A stretch of DNA of 64,000 bases from Paenibacillus sp. E222 (GTDB lineage: Bacteria; Bacillota; Bacilli; Paenibacillales; Paenibacillaceae), in the NCBI RefSeq assembly GCF_013401555.1, contig NZ_CP058552.1, positions 7,452,895 through 7,516,894 of the forward strand. Reading direction: 5' to 3'. Made by a program: the position numbers and the translations under genes. The first letter of the stretch is position 1. Every line of letters begins with the position of its first letter. Positions 52,321 through 61,191 of this stretch are shown here, piece after piece. The notes under the pieces were generated by a model that ran no database searches, was not told the DNA's origin, and saw nothing but the letters and a program-made list of their open reading frames with translations.

Positions 52321-52663
52321 TGTGTAATCTTCCCCTTATCTTATGTATGTACCTGTGTTATATTAACCTCTACTTCAATCCATGAATAGTTCATTCCATA
52401 AACATTCTTTCGGATAACATAGATAGACTACTATATAATCTGGTCTTTATTCTATCATAAGTTAAATACTGGGTGTATAAGACATTGTGCCTGCATGCTT
52501 ATGCTGTATTTCCGTCAGTCCTATTCTCACTTACGGAGAGAACAAAAAACACGGTCATCCATGAAAGGATAACCGTGTTGATATGCACGCTCGGTAAGCT
52601 GCATTATTCGTTTTCAATTCATCGCCGTATGAATGATGCAGCAGGTTGCAGGTTCGATTCCTC
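52321..52663. other. Intergenic region upstream of the lipoprotein gene
   Basis: About 343 bases without a gene. The left part should hold the promoter of the minus-strand lipoprotein gene, and the right part holds the terminator of the NERD gene. No clear promoter hexamers, repeats or small ORFs with ribosome sites were found. Confidence 0.5.
52543..52579 (-). terminator. Terminator of the NERD-domain gene
   Basis: On the minus strand AACACGGTTATCC pairs with GGATGACCGTGTT (one mismatch) around TTTCAT and runs into TTTTTTG. Confidence 0.88.
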
Positions 52664-53395
52664 TTATTTGATGCCTTTGGCCTTCTCCATATGATCAGCC
52701 CGAATCTGGGGATCCGTGGAATTGACTGCGGACAGCATGTTGTAGATGGCCTGAATATCCTGTTCCTTATACAACGTTTCGGGGACTTCGGTCTCAAGCC
52801 TTTCCGTTTTGCGCAGGATGGTCTCCACCAATTCATGATCATAGATAATCAGTTCATCCGAATTAACATACCGCACAGCTGGATCAACACTGATCCGGCA
52901 GCGATTGGTGAAGGTCACCATAGAGACGAGACGAACTCTTTTATAATCACCGAGGTGTGCCTGAATGGCCTCCACATGCCCTCGGTGCTGCATCAGTGGG
53001 TTGTACATCTTGATTCGGCTGCTGCTGACTGTCCAGTTGGCCTCTCTTCGGCCGCCACGAATCTCACCTGTCGTCAGGTTTCGTGTCTCAATCACGAAGA
53101 TTCCCCGTGGACCGATAACGACATGATCAATCGATGAGTAACCCGAGCGAGACTTGGGATTGGCAACGAGCAAGTCGTTCAGCACTTTGTATTCACCCGG
53201 AAGAGCATGCAGCTGCTGGGCAGTGCTTGGTTCCTCGGGCTGACGGGTCCAATCTCCGTCCGATTTCGTTTTGCGACGACTACGGACCATACGTGTGGGA
53301 ATGGGGGCCGTTGACGGTAAAGATGAAGCGGAAGCTGATATCTGGTTCGCGAGCTCTGGCTGTGACTTGAACAGAGACAGGATTTTTTTGAACAT
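52664..53395 (-). CDS. NERD (nuclease-related) domain protein
   Basis: A 243-aa protein. After a short N-terminal region with a basic, Ser-rich stretch, the NERD domain occupies about residues 80-190: GEYKVLNDLLVANPKSRS, SSIDHVVIGPRGIFVIETRN, EANWTVSSSRIKMYNPLMQH and RVRLVSMVTFTNRCRISVD. IDHVVIG and VIETRN align with the DHxV and E-x-K motifs of the restriction-endonuclease-like fold. The last basic position is Arg instead of Lys, so catalytic competence is uncertain. I start at the ATG at 53395, 8 bases after CGGAG; the longer ORF to 53437 lacks support. No signal peptide. Role in nucleic-acid processing is family-level inference. Confidence 0.88.
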   Translation of the reverse strand: MFKKILSLFKSQPELANQISASASSLPSTAPIPTRMVRSRRKTKSDGDWTRQPEEPSTAQQLHALPGEYKVLNDLLVANPKSRSGYSSIDHVVIGPRGIFVIETRNLTTGEIRGGRREANWTVSSSRIKMYNPLMQHRGHVEAIQAHLGDYKRVRLVSMVTFTNRCRISVDPAVRYVNSDELIIYDHELVETILRKTERLETEVPETLYKEQDIQAIYNMLSAVNSTDPQIRADHMEKAKGIK

Positions 53396-53576
53396 GGGCA
53401 AGCTCCGTTCTATGTAGTGTGGGTTTCGCACATCCATTATGTATACTTCTATTACTTATGTCGGATAAAGAGGGGCAAAAATAAAGGGAAGAGGACCAAC
53501 AATCCATTGTTCAACTAAAGTATATACCAATATTTAACCAATACTGTGACTTTAGACGCATACGAGAAGGGGAATT

Positions 53577-53626
53577 TTAAAAAAAACAGCGTATTCCTTT
53601 CTATTGAAGAAAAAGAACACGCTGTT
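53577..53626 (-). terminator. Terminator of the beta-hydroxyacid dehydrogenase gene
   Basis: On the minus strand AACAGCGT pairs with ACGCTGTT with additional TTCTT/AAGGAA-like pairing inside, and is followed by TTTTTTTT. Confidence 0.82.
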
Positions 53627-53642
53627 GTCTTGGTTGTGAGGA

Positions 53643-54536
53643 TTAAGCCTGTAAATAATAGGTGTAAAGCACCTGCGTACCCTTTTCATCCAGACCGTTG
53701 CTGGATATTTCCTGATACAAGGACTCAGCCAAGGCCAGCCCTGGTGTCTTCATCCCCATAGCTTTGGCAGATTCGAGAGCGATACCCATGTCTTTGATAA
53801 AATGTTTCACATAGAATCCAGGCTCATAATCGCCTGCGATCATGCGCGGACCGAGATTGCTAAGTGACCAGCTCCCGGCTGCACCGGTAGCGATGCTCTT
53901 CAGCACATTCTCCGCGTCCAGACCGGATGTCTTGGCATAAGCGAGTGCCTCGCATACACCCATCATGCCTGAAGCAATGGCGATTTGGTTGCACATTTTG
54001 GTATGCTGTCCTGCTCCTGCTTTGCCTTGCAGCACAATGTTAGTGCCCATTTGCTCGAACAACGGACGAACCGCTTCAAAAGCCTCCGTACTACCACCAA
54101 CCATTATGGACAGCTTGGCATCCCTTGCTCCGATATCCCCACCGGAAACCGGTGCATCCAATGCATGCAGTCCTTTCGCTTCCGCGGCTTCATAGATCCG
54201 TGCAGCCAGCAGCGGACTGGATGTGGTCATATCAATCAGGTACGAGCCTGGTTTCGCGTTGGCCACGAGACCATCTTCACCAAGATAAATCTCCTCAACA
54301 TCCTTCGGATACCCCACCATCGTGATGATGACATCACACTCGGCTGCCAGTTTGCCTGGTGTGTCATGCCATACGGCACCTTCCTTCACCAGCGCATCCG
54401 CCTTGGCGGCCGTGCGCGTATAGACATGCAGTGGATAGCCTGCCTGCTGGATATGCCCTGCCATGCTTTTGCCCATTACGCCTGTACCGATAAAGCCAAC
54501 TTTCGTCTCTCCAGGTGCCTTCGTTGTATTTGTCAT
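53643..54536 (-). CDS. 3-hydroxyisobutyrate dehydrogenase-like NAD(P)-dependent beta-hydroxyacid dehydrogenase
   Basis: A 297-aa soluble dehydrogenase. The Rossmann motif is GFIGTGVMGKSMAGHIQQAG. The substrate-binding signature is ALDAPVSGGDIGARDAKLSI, and the catalytic Lys lies in GKAGAGQHTKMCNQIAIAS. The C-terminal helical domain has GFYVKHFIKDMGIALESAKA. It fits the 3-hydroxyisobutyrate/tartronate semialdehyde reductase family (GarR/MmsB/YkwC); the exact substrate is not resolvable. AGGAGG precedes the ATG. Monocistronic, divergent from the germination operon. Confidence 0.93.
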   Translation of the reverse strand: MTNTTKAPGETKVGFIGTGVMGKSMAGHIQQAGYPLHVYTRTAAKADALVKEGAVWHDTPGKLAAECDVIITMVGYPKDVEEIYLGEDGLVANAKPGSYLIDMTTSSPLLAARIYEAAEAKGLHALDAPVSGGDIGARDAKLSIMVGGSTEAFEAVRPLFEQMGTNIVLQGKAGAGQHTKMCNQIAIASGMMGVCEALAYAKTSGLDAENVLKSIATGAAGSWSLSNLGPRMIAGDYEPGFYVKHFIKDMGIALESAKAMGMKTPGLALAESLYQEISSNGLDEKGTQVLYTYYLQA

Positions 54537-54732
54537 CGCAGGTTTCCTCCTATTTCTCTATACTTCGTTTGGAGCTTGTCTTCTAAACTTGCTATATCTG
54601 TATGTTAATGCTTTCTGTCTCTTCCGTCTATCTTGTTTCGTCTTCTATTGTTCAAAAAGATAAAACAGGAATCGAAAATCCATTTCCTGTACAACCTAAC
54701 GGAAACTTCCTTGAACGGAAAGGAGAATTCCC

Positions 54733-55869
54733 ATGAGCCGTGAAAAGGGAGAAATCACGATTTGGCTGTCCTTTTCCATCATTTTGTTAAGTGCAGGCCT
54801 CGTGTGCCATGTGCTGTCCATTCCGGCGATCCTGGATTATGCAGGCAGAGATGGCTGGCTATCGGTAGTCGCTGCTGCTCCCTTATTTTTGTTATTTCTA
54901 TGTATGATGTTCGTTATTATCCGGCGGGTACGCGGACAGCGTTTGACGGACTGGATCACGCGGGAATTTGGCGTAATTCCTTCATGGGTTTTCCGTATCA
55001 CTGCCTCACTCATGCTGCTTGCACTTGGATCACATACCTTATATGAAACAACAAACTGGACGGTATCCACCTATCTTCAATTCACCCCACCCTATGTGCT
55101 CGCAGGTGTGGGTGCACTGGTTGCTGCCTGGGCGGCTGCCAAAGGTATCCGTTCCATTGCCATGACTTCAAGTCTTCTGCTTCCATTCGTGATCCTGCTT
55201 GGATATTTCGTGATGTCAGCCAACATGAAATATAAAGACTATGGTCAGTTGTTTCCCATCATGGAATATGGTTCCGGCCCCGTTCTAAGGGGCATGATCT
55301 ATTCGCTTGCTGGACTGATGGAAATCTGGATATTAATGCTGTTCCAACACGATATCAAAAGTAAAATTCGCTGGTGGCATCTTCTGCTGCTTGGGTTATT
55401 CATGCTCAGTATGGCAATTGGCCCAACGCTGGGAGCCATCGTTGAGTTCGGTCCGGAGGAAGCAGCAAAACAACGAAATAGCCCCTATGAACAATGGAAG
55501 CTGGTGAATATAGGAAAATTGCTCCAGCACGTGGACTTCCTGTCCATCTATCAATGGCTAAGCGGTTCATTTGCCAGAGTGGCGATCTCCATCTATCTTA
55601 TCGTCGATCTGCTCGATTTTCGTAGACCAAAGAAAAGGTACGTTGCCGTTCTAATTGTCACCTTCATCATGTGCGCCATAGCTGTACAGTGGTGGAGAAT
55701 TGATTACGTTGACTATTATGTAAACCATATTCAATTTCCCGTGATGCTGGCCTATGTATCCACGGTAACAGTCCTGTTGACCCTCGCCGCATTCATACAC
55801 AAAAAAGACAAGGAGGCTCCCGCCCATGCCGCTCACAACCACACCAAAGAAGAACCCCCATCTGGCTGA
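54733..55869 (+). CDS. gerAB: Spore germination protein, GerAB/endospore germination permease family
   Basis: Germinant receptor B subunit, 378 aa. An APC-type membrane protein with about ten helices, beginning with ISREKGEITIW-like GerAB N-terminus (MSREKGEITIWLSFSIILLS) and including ILAMTS-like and FVILLGYFVMSAN segments. It is thought to bind the amino-acid or sugar germinant and form part of the receptor channel in the spore inner membrane. AAAGGAG precedes the ATG. The 3' end overlaps gerAA by 44 bases. The order B-A-C is one of the known gerA operon orders. Expression from a forespore (SigG) promoter is expected but was not identified. Confidence 0.92.
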   Translation: MSREKGEITIWLSFSIILLSAGLVCHVLSIPAILDYAGRDGWLSVVAAAPLFLLFLCMMFVIIRRVRGQRLTDWITREFGVIPSWVFRITASLMLLALGSHTLYETTNWTVSTYLQFTPPYVLAGVGALVAAWAAAKGIRSIAMTSSLLLPFVILLGYFVMSANMKYKDYGQLFPIMEYGSGPVLRGMIYSLAGLMEIWILMLFQHDIKSKIRWWHLLLLGLFMLSMAIGPTLGAIVEFGPEEAAKQRNSPYEQWKLVNIGKLLQHVDFLSIYQWLSGSFARVAISIYLIVDLLDFRRPKKRYVAVLIVTFIMCAIAVQWWRIDYVDYYVNHIQFPVMLAYVSTVTVLLTLAAFIHKKDKEAPAHAAHNHTKEEPPSG

Positions 55870-57331
55870 ACCATTCCGAATCAATGAGCATAATCTGACG
55901 ACGTTTTTTGCAGGTTCAGACGATGTGATCACCAGCAGCCATATGATTGGGGAATCTCCGCAGCAGATTGTCATCGTGTATTGCAGCGGTATGGTCGACA
56001 GCAAATCCATATATGATATTATTCTTCCCGAACTGACCCGAACGTACGAGAGTACTCACTTTGTTCGTGCATCGGATATCGAGAAGTCCATTACCCTGCA
56101 ATGGACAAGTATAGACATACAGAATAATCCGCTGGGAAAGGAACTCATGTCCTTGCGGGTGTTTGAGGGACACATGCTCATCTGCATTCCTTCCATCCAG
56201 AAGATGTGGAGCATGGATATATCCAACATTCCTACACGGTCGCCGGATGAATCCACTACGGAAGTATCGATCCGCGGGGCACGAGATGGCTTTATCGAAC
56301 GACTATCAGTTAATATTGCGTTAATTCGTACACGCCTGCGTACGGCTGAATTAGCCTGTAATATTGAATTAATTGGTTCTCGCTCCGTGACCAAAGTCGC
56401 CCTGATGTATATTAAGAACATTGCCAATCCCGAGCTGATTGATGATGTGAAGAATAGGCTGCGCAAAATCGATATCGAACGCATTATGACGGCCAATGAA
56501 CTAGAGGAATTATTGTCCCCTTCCAAAGTCACATTGTTTCCGGTAACCCATTACACGGGCAGACCTGATTTTGCGGCTGAATGTCTTCTGAACGGACGTT
56601 TCGTCATTATCGTGGATGGCAATCCCAGCGTCATCATCGGACCCGTCAATTTGTTTCTGCTTCTCAAATCCCCCGAGGATGCCAGCTTCCCGTTTCTTCC
56701 GGTGAATGTGGGCCGTATGCTGCGTTTTATCGGGCTATTAATAACCGTGTTCTTGCCTGGTTTCTATATTGCGCTGACTTCTTTTCACATGGACCAGCTA
56801 CCCTTTCCTCTAGTAGCCACGATTTCGGTTGGGCGCATGGGTTTACCTATGGAGTCTGGTGTGGAAATGTTTCTCATTATGCTGCTGATGGAGCTATTCC
56901 GGGAAGCAGGGGTGAGGCTTCCCAGCGCCATTGGTCAGACACTGACCGTTGTTGGCGGATTGATTATTGGGGATTCGGCCATCCGTGCAGGCATGGTTTC
57001 CCCGCTCATGATTGTCGTCATTGCTGTAACCGTAGTGGCCGGAGCAACGATTGTGAATCAGGTCATGACCAGTTCTGTTCTGATTCTACGTTTTTTCTGT
57101 TTTGTACTGGGGGCATCCCTTGGCATATATGGGTTCATTCTGTCCATTATCCTGTTCCTGATCTATCTGACCGATCTGAAATCGTTCGGGATTCCTTATC
57201 TCACGCCGCTCAGTCCGCTTAATTTCAAACAGGCACTCGCCTCCTTGTTCAAACTTCCGAAAGGATGGATGAAACGCAGACCTGTCTATCTCGAAACGCA
57301 GGAGCCGCGCAAAGAAGGGAATGAGCGATGA
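55826..57331 (+). CDS. gerAA: Spore germination protein, GerAA family
   Basis: Germinant receptor A subunit, 501 aa. The N-terminal soluble part (about 1-290) contains IVYCSGMVDSKSIYDIILPE, LIGSRSVTKVALMYIKNIAN and GRFVIIVDGNPSVIIGPVNL. The membrane part has about five helices (FIGLLITVFLPGFYIALTSF; MFLIMLLMELFREAGVRLPS; TLTVVGGLIIGDSAIRAGMV), which are highly typical of GerAA/SpoVAF. AAGGAGG lies 9 bases before the ATG, inside gerAB. The stop overlaps the gerAC start as ATGA. Recent models place GerAA as a ligand-gated ion channel oligomer. Confidence 0.94.
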   Translation: MPLTTTPKKNPHLAEPFRINEHNLTTFFAGSDDVITSSHMIGESPQQIVIVYCSGMVDSKSIYDIILPELTRTYESTHFVRASDIEKSITLQWTSIDIQNNPLGKELMSLRVFEGHMLICIPSIQKMWSMDISNIPTRSPDESTTEVSIRGARDGFIERLSVNIALIRTRLRTAELACNIELIGSRSVTKVALMYIKNIANPELIDDVKNRLRKIDIERIMTANELEELLSPSKVTLFPVTHYTGRPDFAAECLLNGRFVIIVDGNPSVIIGPVNLFLLLKSPEDASFPFLPVNVGRMLRFIGLLITVFLPGFYIALTSFHMDQLPFPLVATISVGRMGLPMESGVEMFLIMLLMELFREAGVRLPSAIGQTLTVVGGLIIGDSAIRAGMVSPLMIVVIAVTVVAGATIVNQVMTSSVLILRFFCFVLGASLGIYGFILSIILFLIYLTDLKSFGIPYLTPLSPLNFKQALASLFKLPKGWMKRRPVYLETQEPRKEGNER

Positions 57332-58492
57332 AGCGCCTTTTACAGCGATGGTTGCTTGGAGCGTTAAGTGTCTCTCTTTGTTTCGTGACCAGTGGGTGCT
57401 GGAGTGCATATGAAATTCAACAGGTGGATTATGCGAAAGCGATCGGGATCGAGTATAAGGATGGGTTGTACCATATGTATGTTCAGAGCATGGACTTTAC
57501 CAGTGTAGCCAAAAGCGAAAGTTCAACCAAAACGGCGGAGGCTCCACCCGTGTGGGTTGGACATACATCAGGGAAAACATTGAATCTGGCGGTAAACGAG
57601 CTGTTCCGAAGTTCCCAGCTGCATATTGCTTGGGGCCATGTGACAGCCATTGTCATGGGCGAAAGTGTCTTGACAAGCAAGCATATTAAGGAAGTGTTTG
57701 ACATGCTTGGACGTTTCCCGGAATCACGTTATACCACCTGGGTGTACGGCACGCGCGATCCACTAGAAAATATTCTTAGTGCCACGTCCATATACAATTT
57801 GTCGCCACTGGATAGCATTCTGCACAACCCTCTTCCCTTCATTTCTGGAAGAATCGCTGTTTCCTCCAGTGCTCAGTTTCAAACTCATTGCCACCCATAA
57901 CAATACGTCCACGACAACTTATCTGCCTTGTATCACCCTGAACAAGGAACACTGGTCGCAGAACAAAAAGAATTATGAACTGTTTATGATTGACGGTGCT
58001 TTTTTTGAAAGAACCGGGGATGATTTTGAATATTTGCCCCATAGCAAGCTTTCTGGATTTCACTGGTTACTTAAGGATATGCGTCGTGCGCCATTGATTA
58101 TTGAGAACGAAGGAACCGTCTATGGTGTGCTCAGCGTTGGTTTGCCTAATATCAAAATTGTGCCTGTCATTCGTGGGAATGAGGTTCATTTCAACATCGA
58201 TGCCAAGTACCTGACCGCTTTGTATGAATATCTCACCCCTGTTTCCTATGACGAGATGGTCCGATTCAGCGAGAAGACATTGCGGGAGCAAATCATGCAA
58301 ACGTATCGCGAAGGTCTGAAACGCGGGGTCGATGTCTATGGACTTCAGGAGAAGGTTTATCGCAAAAATCCAGGTCTGTGGCGCAAGCTGTCCAACAACG
58401 GCTCAAAGATGATCCTGACGGAAGATTCCATTCAGAAGCTGGACATTCATATTACCATTCCATATACGGGTAAATTCCGTAGGAAAGTGTAG
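57328..58492 (+). pseudogene. gerAC: gerAC germination lipoprotein gene interrupted by a one-base frameshift
   Basis: Ger(x)C family lipoprotein, C subunit of the germinant receptor. Frame 1 (57328-57900) starts with a signal peptide and lipobox (LCFVTSGCWSAYEIQQVDYA) and continues with normal GerC sequence to SILHNPLP. Past about 57838 the frame-1 translation turns into nonsense, while the neighbouring frame picks up the expected SFLEESLFPPVLSFKLIATH and runs to the stop at 58492 with typical C-terminal GerC sequence (LREQIMQTYREGLKRGVDVY). One extra base in CTTCCCTTCATTT explains this. The combined length, about 388 codons, equals an intact GerC. Either a true inactivating mutation or a sequencing error; no slippery site supports programmed shifting. 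Confidence 0.85.
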
Positions 58493-58496
58493 CCAT

Positions 58497-58538
58497 AACA
58501 AATCCCCTGCCGTATGAAACGGACTAGGGGATTGTTTG
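58497..58538 (+). terminator. Terminator-like hairpin after the germination operon
   Basis: AACAAATCCCCT and AGGGGATTGTTT pair in a 12-bp stem with a 17-base loop, starting 5 bases after the gerAC stop. The 3' arm ends in GTTTGG, a weak T-tract. Confidence 0.7.
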
Positions 58539-58598
58539 GTTGATGCTTCGATTATTTTGGTAGGGAGATGAGATTTTAAATAACATTCATGTGATCTT

Positions 58599-59164
58599 CT
58601 AATCTTCGTTATCCAGGGATGAGTAGATCGTATTGCCAGCGTTATCGAGCCCTCGGATGTCCATCTGCATTTCCGTTATTGGCTGCTGAATTACAGCAAA
58701 CCACAACCTCCCCTGATCAGAGGGATCAAGGATCCCTGCCTCTACTTCCGCAACCGGAGAATTCGGATTATAGTGGATAAGTAATCTGATTATGTCCGGA
58801 TTGTGGATATATCCGTATATAATATAGCACGTGTTGTCATTAGAATACTGGTATCCCGTCAGACGATAAGATATTGGCTCATCCTTATTGTCCTCAAGGA
58901 CATTTTCTGATTTTATTACTTTTGAAGACCACTTCCTTTGCTGAATCAAGGCAGAAGCAATACCCTCAGTCTGGGTGTCCTGATATAAAACCAAGTGAGT
59001 TCTTGAATCGACGGGTGCTACCACCCTCACCTGTTCAGGTTGAATGTTATTTCTGGCTAGCAGGGGGCGAACTCTTCTGGCTTGCATGATCGAATCAAGA
59101 GGAGAAGCGCTACAAATACTATAATAAATAACACATATGCTCCCCGTTTTCGATTACGTGTCAT
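58599..59164 (-). pseudogene. Membrane-anchored unknown protein, apparently frameshifted at a five-base G/C run
   Basis: The long frame (58599-59087) encodes a 162-aa soluble domain (PEQVRVVAPVDSRTHLVLYQ; CYIIYGYIHNPDIIRLLIHY; LWFAVIQQPITEMQMDIRGL) but its ATG has no ribosome site. Just upstream in another frame, an ATG at 59164 with GAGGATTG encodes a basic N-terminus and a membrane helix (GAYVLFIIVFVALLLLIRS) and reaches CKPEEFAP before hitting a stop. Adding one C to the CCCCC run at 59063-59067 fuses both into one protein reading EEFAPLLARNNIQPEQ. So the gene is most likely one membrane-anchored protein of about 188 aa with a one-base deletion or sequencing error. Family unknown. Confidence 0.7.
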
Positions 59165-59181
59165 ATGCAATCCTCTTTTCT

Positions 59182-59512
59182 TTAAAAGCTAAATTTCAAT
59201 CCTAAGTATTCGACTATGATCCATGCAACAGGCCAAAGTAATGGAACATGAACAACCCAATAAGGGGCTTTATATCGCCCGTTCTCGTAACTGATCCCAC
59301 AATAAAAAATCGCGAATAATACGCCTAAAGGATAGGTGAAAAGAATTTTAACCAATAGATCACGGGAAGTATCATATGTGTGTGGATACGGTGCCGATAA
59401 GGACATACCAAGTCCAAAAAGAGCCATAGGCCAAATAAACAAAGTAACTCCATACAAAACTAAAAATAATAATAAATAATTGTATAACTTCTCATTCTTC
59501 TCTCTTGCTCAT
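59182..59512 (-). pseudogene. Small three-to-four-helix membrane protein with a probable N-terminal frameshift
   Basis: The open frame from 59457 (TTG) gives 91 aa with hydrophobic segments (LFIWPMALFGLGMSLSAPY; LLVKILFTYPLGVLFAIFYC; VVHVPLLWPVAWIIVEYLGL) but no ribosome site. An ATG at 59512 with AGGAGGGCAT directly upstream starts MSKREE and stops after six codons. Skipping one base at about 59495-59500 joins it to the in-frame upstream extension NEKLYNYLLLFLVLYGVTLF, giving a natural N-terminus and first helix, about 109 aa in total. Therefore a one-base insertion or sequencing error is likely. Function unknown. Confidence 0.65.
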
Positions 59513-59618
59513 ATGCCCTCCTGATTGCCTGAACGTAATCGCCCAACGTGAATAACCTTTATCAGAAGATTTTACAGGATAGATATGGAATTATAAATAG
59601 TTTATTCCTTGCTGATTA

Positions 59619-59653
59619 ATAAAAAGACCTCCAACCATACAGGTTAGGAAGTC
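59619..59653 (-). terminator. Terminator of the membrane protein gene at 59.7 kb
   Basis: On the minus strand GACTTCCTAACC pairs with GGTTGGAGGTC (one bulge) around TGTAT and is followed by TTTTTATT. Confidence 0.85.
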
Positions 59654-59708
59654 ATTAATGATGTTAAATTATCATATTCCCCCTAGGCAGCGACCGCCTA
59701 TCAGACTA

Positions 59709-60074
59709 TTATCCGTTCTGCCTATAGTACTCCATTATTCGCATGCGTGTGGTCAGTATCAGGGTCTGTGGCAGTAGCACCACAAATATAAAAATCAGCA
59801 CGATCAGCCACAGATGAGCGGCAAAATTCTCTGCGCCAAACGATGGTTTGGGAAGCTCAATGAAATACCACCAGCACGGGATGGCAACAAACCAGGTCAA
59901 TCCGGTAGAGATGAATAACTCCTTCACCCCACTCCATAGAAAACAAAACACAATGGCAATGGTTAACGCGAACCATGGATGGGGCTGCCCCGTCCAACTC
60001 CTATCTAAAAACATTAGCAGTGGATACAACAGTGTTGTGCTCCATCGCCAGATGCTGTTGGTGTACAGTTTCAT
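59709..60074 (-). CDS. Small membrane protein of unknown function
   Basis: A 121-aa protein with about four helices (STTLLYPLLMFLDRSW; FALTIAIVFCFLWSGVKELF; GLTWFVAIPCWWYFIELP; LWLIVLIFIFVVLLPQTLIL) and a short charged C-terminus (TTRMRIMEYYRQNG). I use the ATG at 60074, 6 bases after GGAGGAA; the upstream ATG at 60095 overlaps nothing recognisable. No family was identified. Monocistronic with its own terminator. Confidence 0.78.
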   Translation of the reverse strand: MKLYTNSIWRWSTTLLYPLLMFLDRSWTGQPHPWFALTIAIVFCFLWSGVKELFISTGLTWFVAIPCWWYFIELPKPSFGAENFAAHLWLIVLIFIFVVLLPQTLILTTRMRIMEYYRQNG

Positions 60075-60222
60075 GAGATTCCTCCTTTGTAACAAGCAAC
60101 CCTTTTACTTTATAAACAATACCTATGCTAAAAAGTTGGACCTTCTGATCCATTGGTTTGCATGCATAATTACCAATTTACGGTTCATACTACCATAAGG
60201 AAATTATATAAGGAGTGACAAC

Positions 60223-60753
60223 ATGAGGTTAAAAAGCATCATCGCCGTTGGAACGGTGTTAACTTGCTCGACTCTGTTATGGGGCTGTGGCAATGCCAAT
60301 ATGAACCATGCTTCGCAGCAGAAGGATACTGTTCAAACCGAGAGCTGGAGCGATCCCAAACGACTGGAGGCTTCCCATCTGGAAGCGCTGGAAAGGATGG
60401 AAAAGGATCATATTCATCGCATGGTTTCGCTAAATGCGAGCATGGATGAAGACAAAGTAATGACCACTCTTGAACGATCCACCCAGAAGCTGGAGGAAAT
60501 GAGACCGCTCGCTGAAATGCTGCAACATGAGGGCCATCCAACACTGTTACAACGAATTCAGGAGATGGCTGGAGATATTCAAGGCTCGAAACAAGTGGTT
60601 GCTGAGATGAAAAAACTGCCTCAGGATGGAAAAATTAAGATTCAGTCGGAAAATTCCGATTCTTTGCACCACATCAGCAGTTTTCGCGATTACCACCAGT
60701 ACATGCAAGAGAAGATTCAAACGTTGAACAAGTCTAAGTCAGCTACACATTAA
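60223..60753 (+). CDS. Helical lipoprotein of unknown function
   Basis: A 176-aa exported lipoprotein. The signal sequence KSIIAVGTVLTCSTLLWGC ends in the lipobox LWGC. The mature part is predominantly helical and rich in Glu, Lys, Met and His (SHLEALERMEKDHIHRMVSL; EDKVMTTLERSTQKLEEMRP; IQEMAGDIQGSKQVVAEMKK). AAGGAG precedes the ATG. No family was recognised. It is convergent with the WXG100-like/lipase operon, so a role with that operon cannot be excluded, but it has its own signals. Confidence 0.8.
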   Translation: MRLKSIIAVGTVLTCSTLLWGCGNANMNHASQQKDTVQTESWSDPKRLEASHLEALERMEKDHIHRMVSLNASMDEDKVMTTLERSTQKLEEMRPLAEMLQHEGHPTLLQRIQEMAGDIQGSKQVVAEMKKLPQDGKIKIQSENSDSLHHISSFRDYHQYMQEKIQTLNKSKSATH

Positions 60754-60801
60754 TCCGAATCAGCTACTTGGATGACGCTGCTCTATATAGAAAAAAACCA
60801 T

Positions 60802-60843
60802 AATAGTTAGATGGGAAGGTCCATTCCTATCTAACTATTTTCT
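60802..60843. terminator. Bidirectional terminator between lipoprotein and WXG100-like genes
   Basis: AATAGTTAGAT-GGGAA and TTCC-ATCTAACTATT pair in a long stem with TTTTC on the plus side and an A-run (T-run on the minus strand) on the other, serving both converging genes. Confidence 0.88.
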
Positions 60844-60855
60844 TGTAAAGAGGTG

Positions 60856-61152
60856 TTACTGTACCCTGCTGCGATCCCTGCGATCTTCTCTGTCCGCTTC
60901 CTCCATTTTACGAATAAATCGCATCAGTTCTTCTTTATGAGCTTCGAGTTCATTCAGCTTTGCAGATGCCCCATCCATAAATGACTGCATTCTGTGTGAC
61001 AGTTCTGTTGCGGATGTACCGATCCAGTCCTGCTGCAATCGGCCATGAATGGAGCGCATTTTCTGTTCCTGCTGCATGAGCCGTTGCTGCAACTGCTCAC
61101 ATTGCTGAACAGCCCTTCTTAAATCAGACAAGGATACGGATATTCTGCCCAT
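60856..61152 (-). CDS. WXG100-like small helical protein, probable lipase-toxin partner
   Basis: A 98-aa all-helical protein. A helix rich in Gln and Leu (LSDLRRAVQQCEQLQQRLMQ) is followed by a turn with Trp-X-Gly (QQDWIGTSATELSHRM), then a second long helix (AKLNELEAHKEELMRFIRKM) and a basic tail. This matches the WXG100/ESAT-6 hairpin. GGGAGG precedes the ATG. It lies 39 bases downstream of the lipase/WXG100-like gene on the same strand. In type VII systems such proteins (Lap-type) bind the export domain of LXG effectors, so it is a likely targeting partner. No other type VII genes are in the window. Confidence 0.82.
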   Translation of the reverse strand: MGRISVSLSDLRRAVQQCEQLQQRLMQQEQKMRSIHGRLQQDWIGTSATELSHRMQSFMDGASAKLNELEAHKEELMRFIRKMEEADREDRRDRSRVQ

Positions 61153-61191
61153 TTCTCATTTCCTCCCGTTAGTCCTTCTATGTAAACTAAA

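Noticed and set aside
52664..53437. NERD protein as part of a defence system
   Set aside because: No helicase, methyltransferase, kinase or other defence partner is adjacent; the neighbours are an unknown lipoprotein and a metabolic dehydrogenase.
57828..57850. Programmed ribosomal frameshift in gerAC
   Set aside because: No slippery heptamer, Shine-Dalgarno-like stimulator or downstream pseudoknot is evident at CTTCCCTTCATTT, and GerC proteins are not known to need frameshifting.
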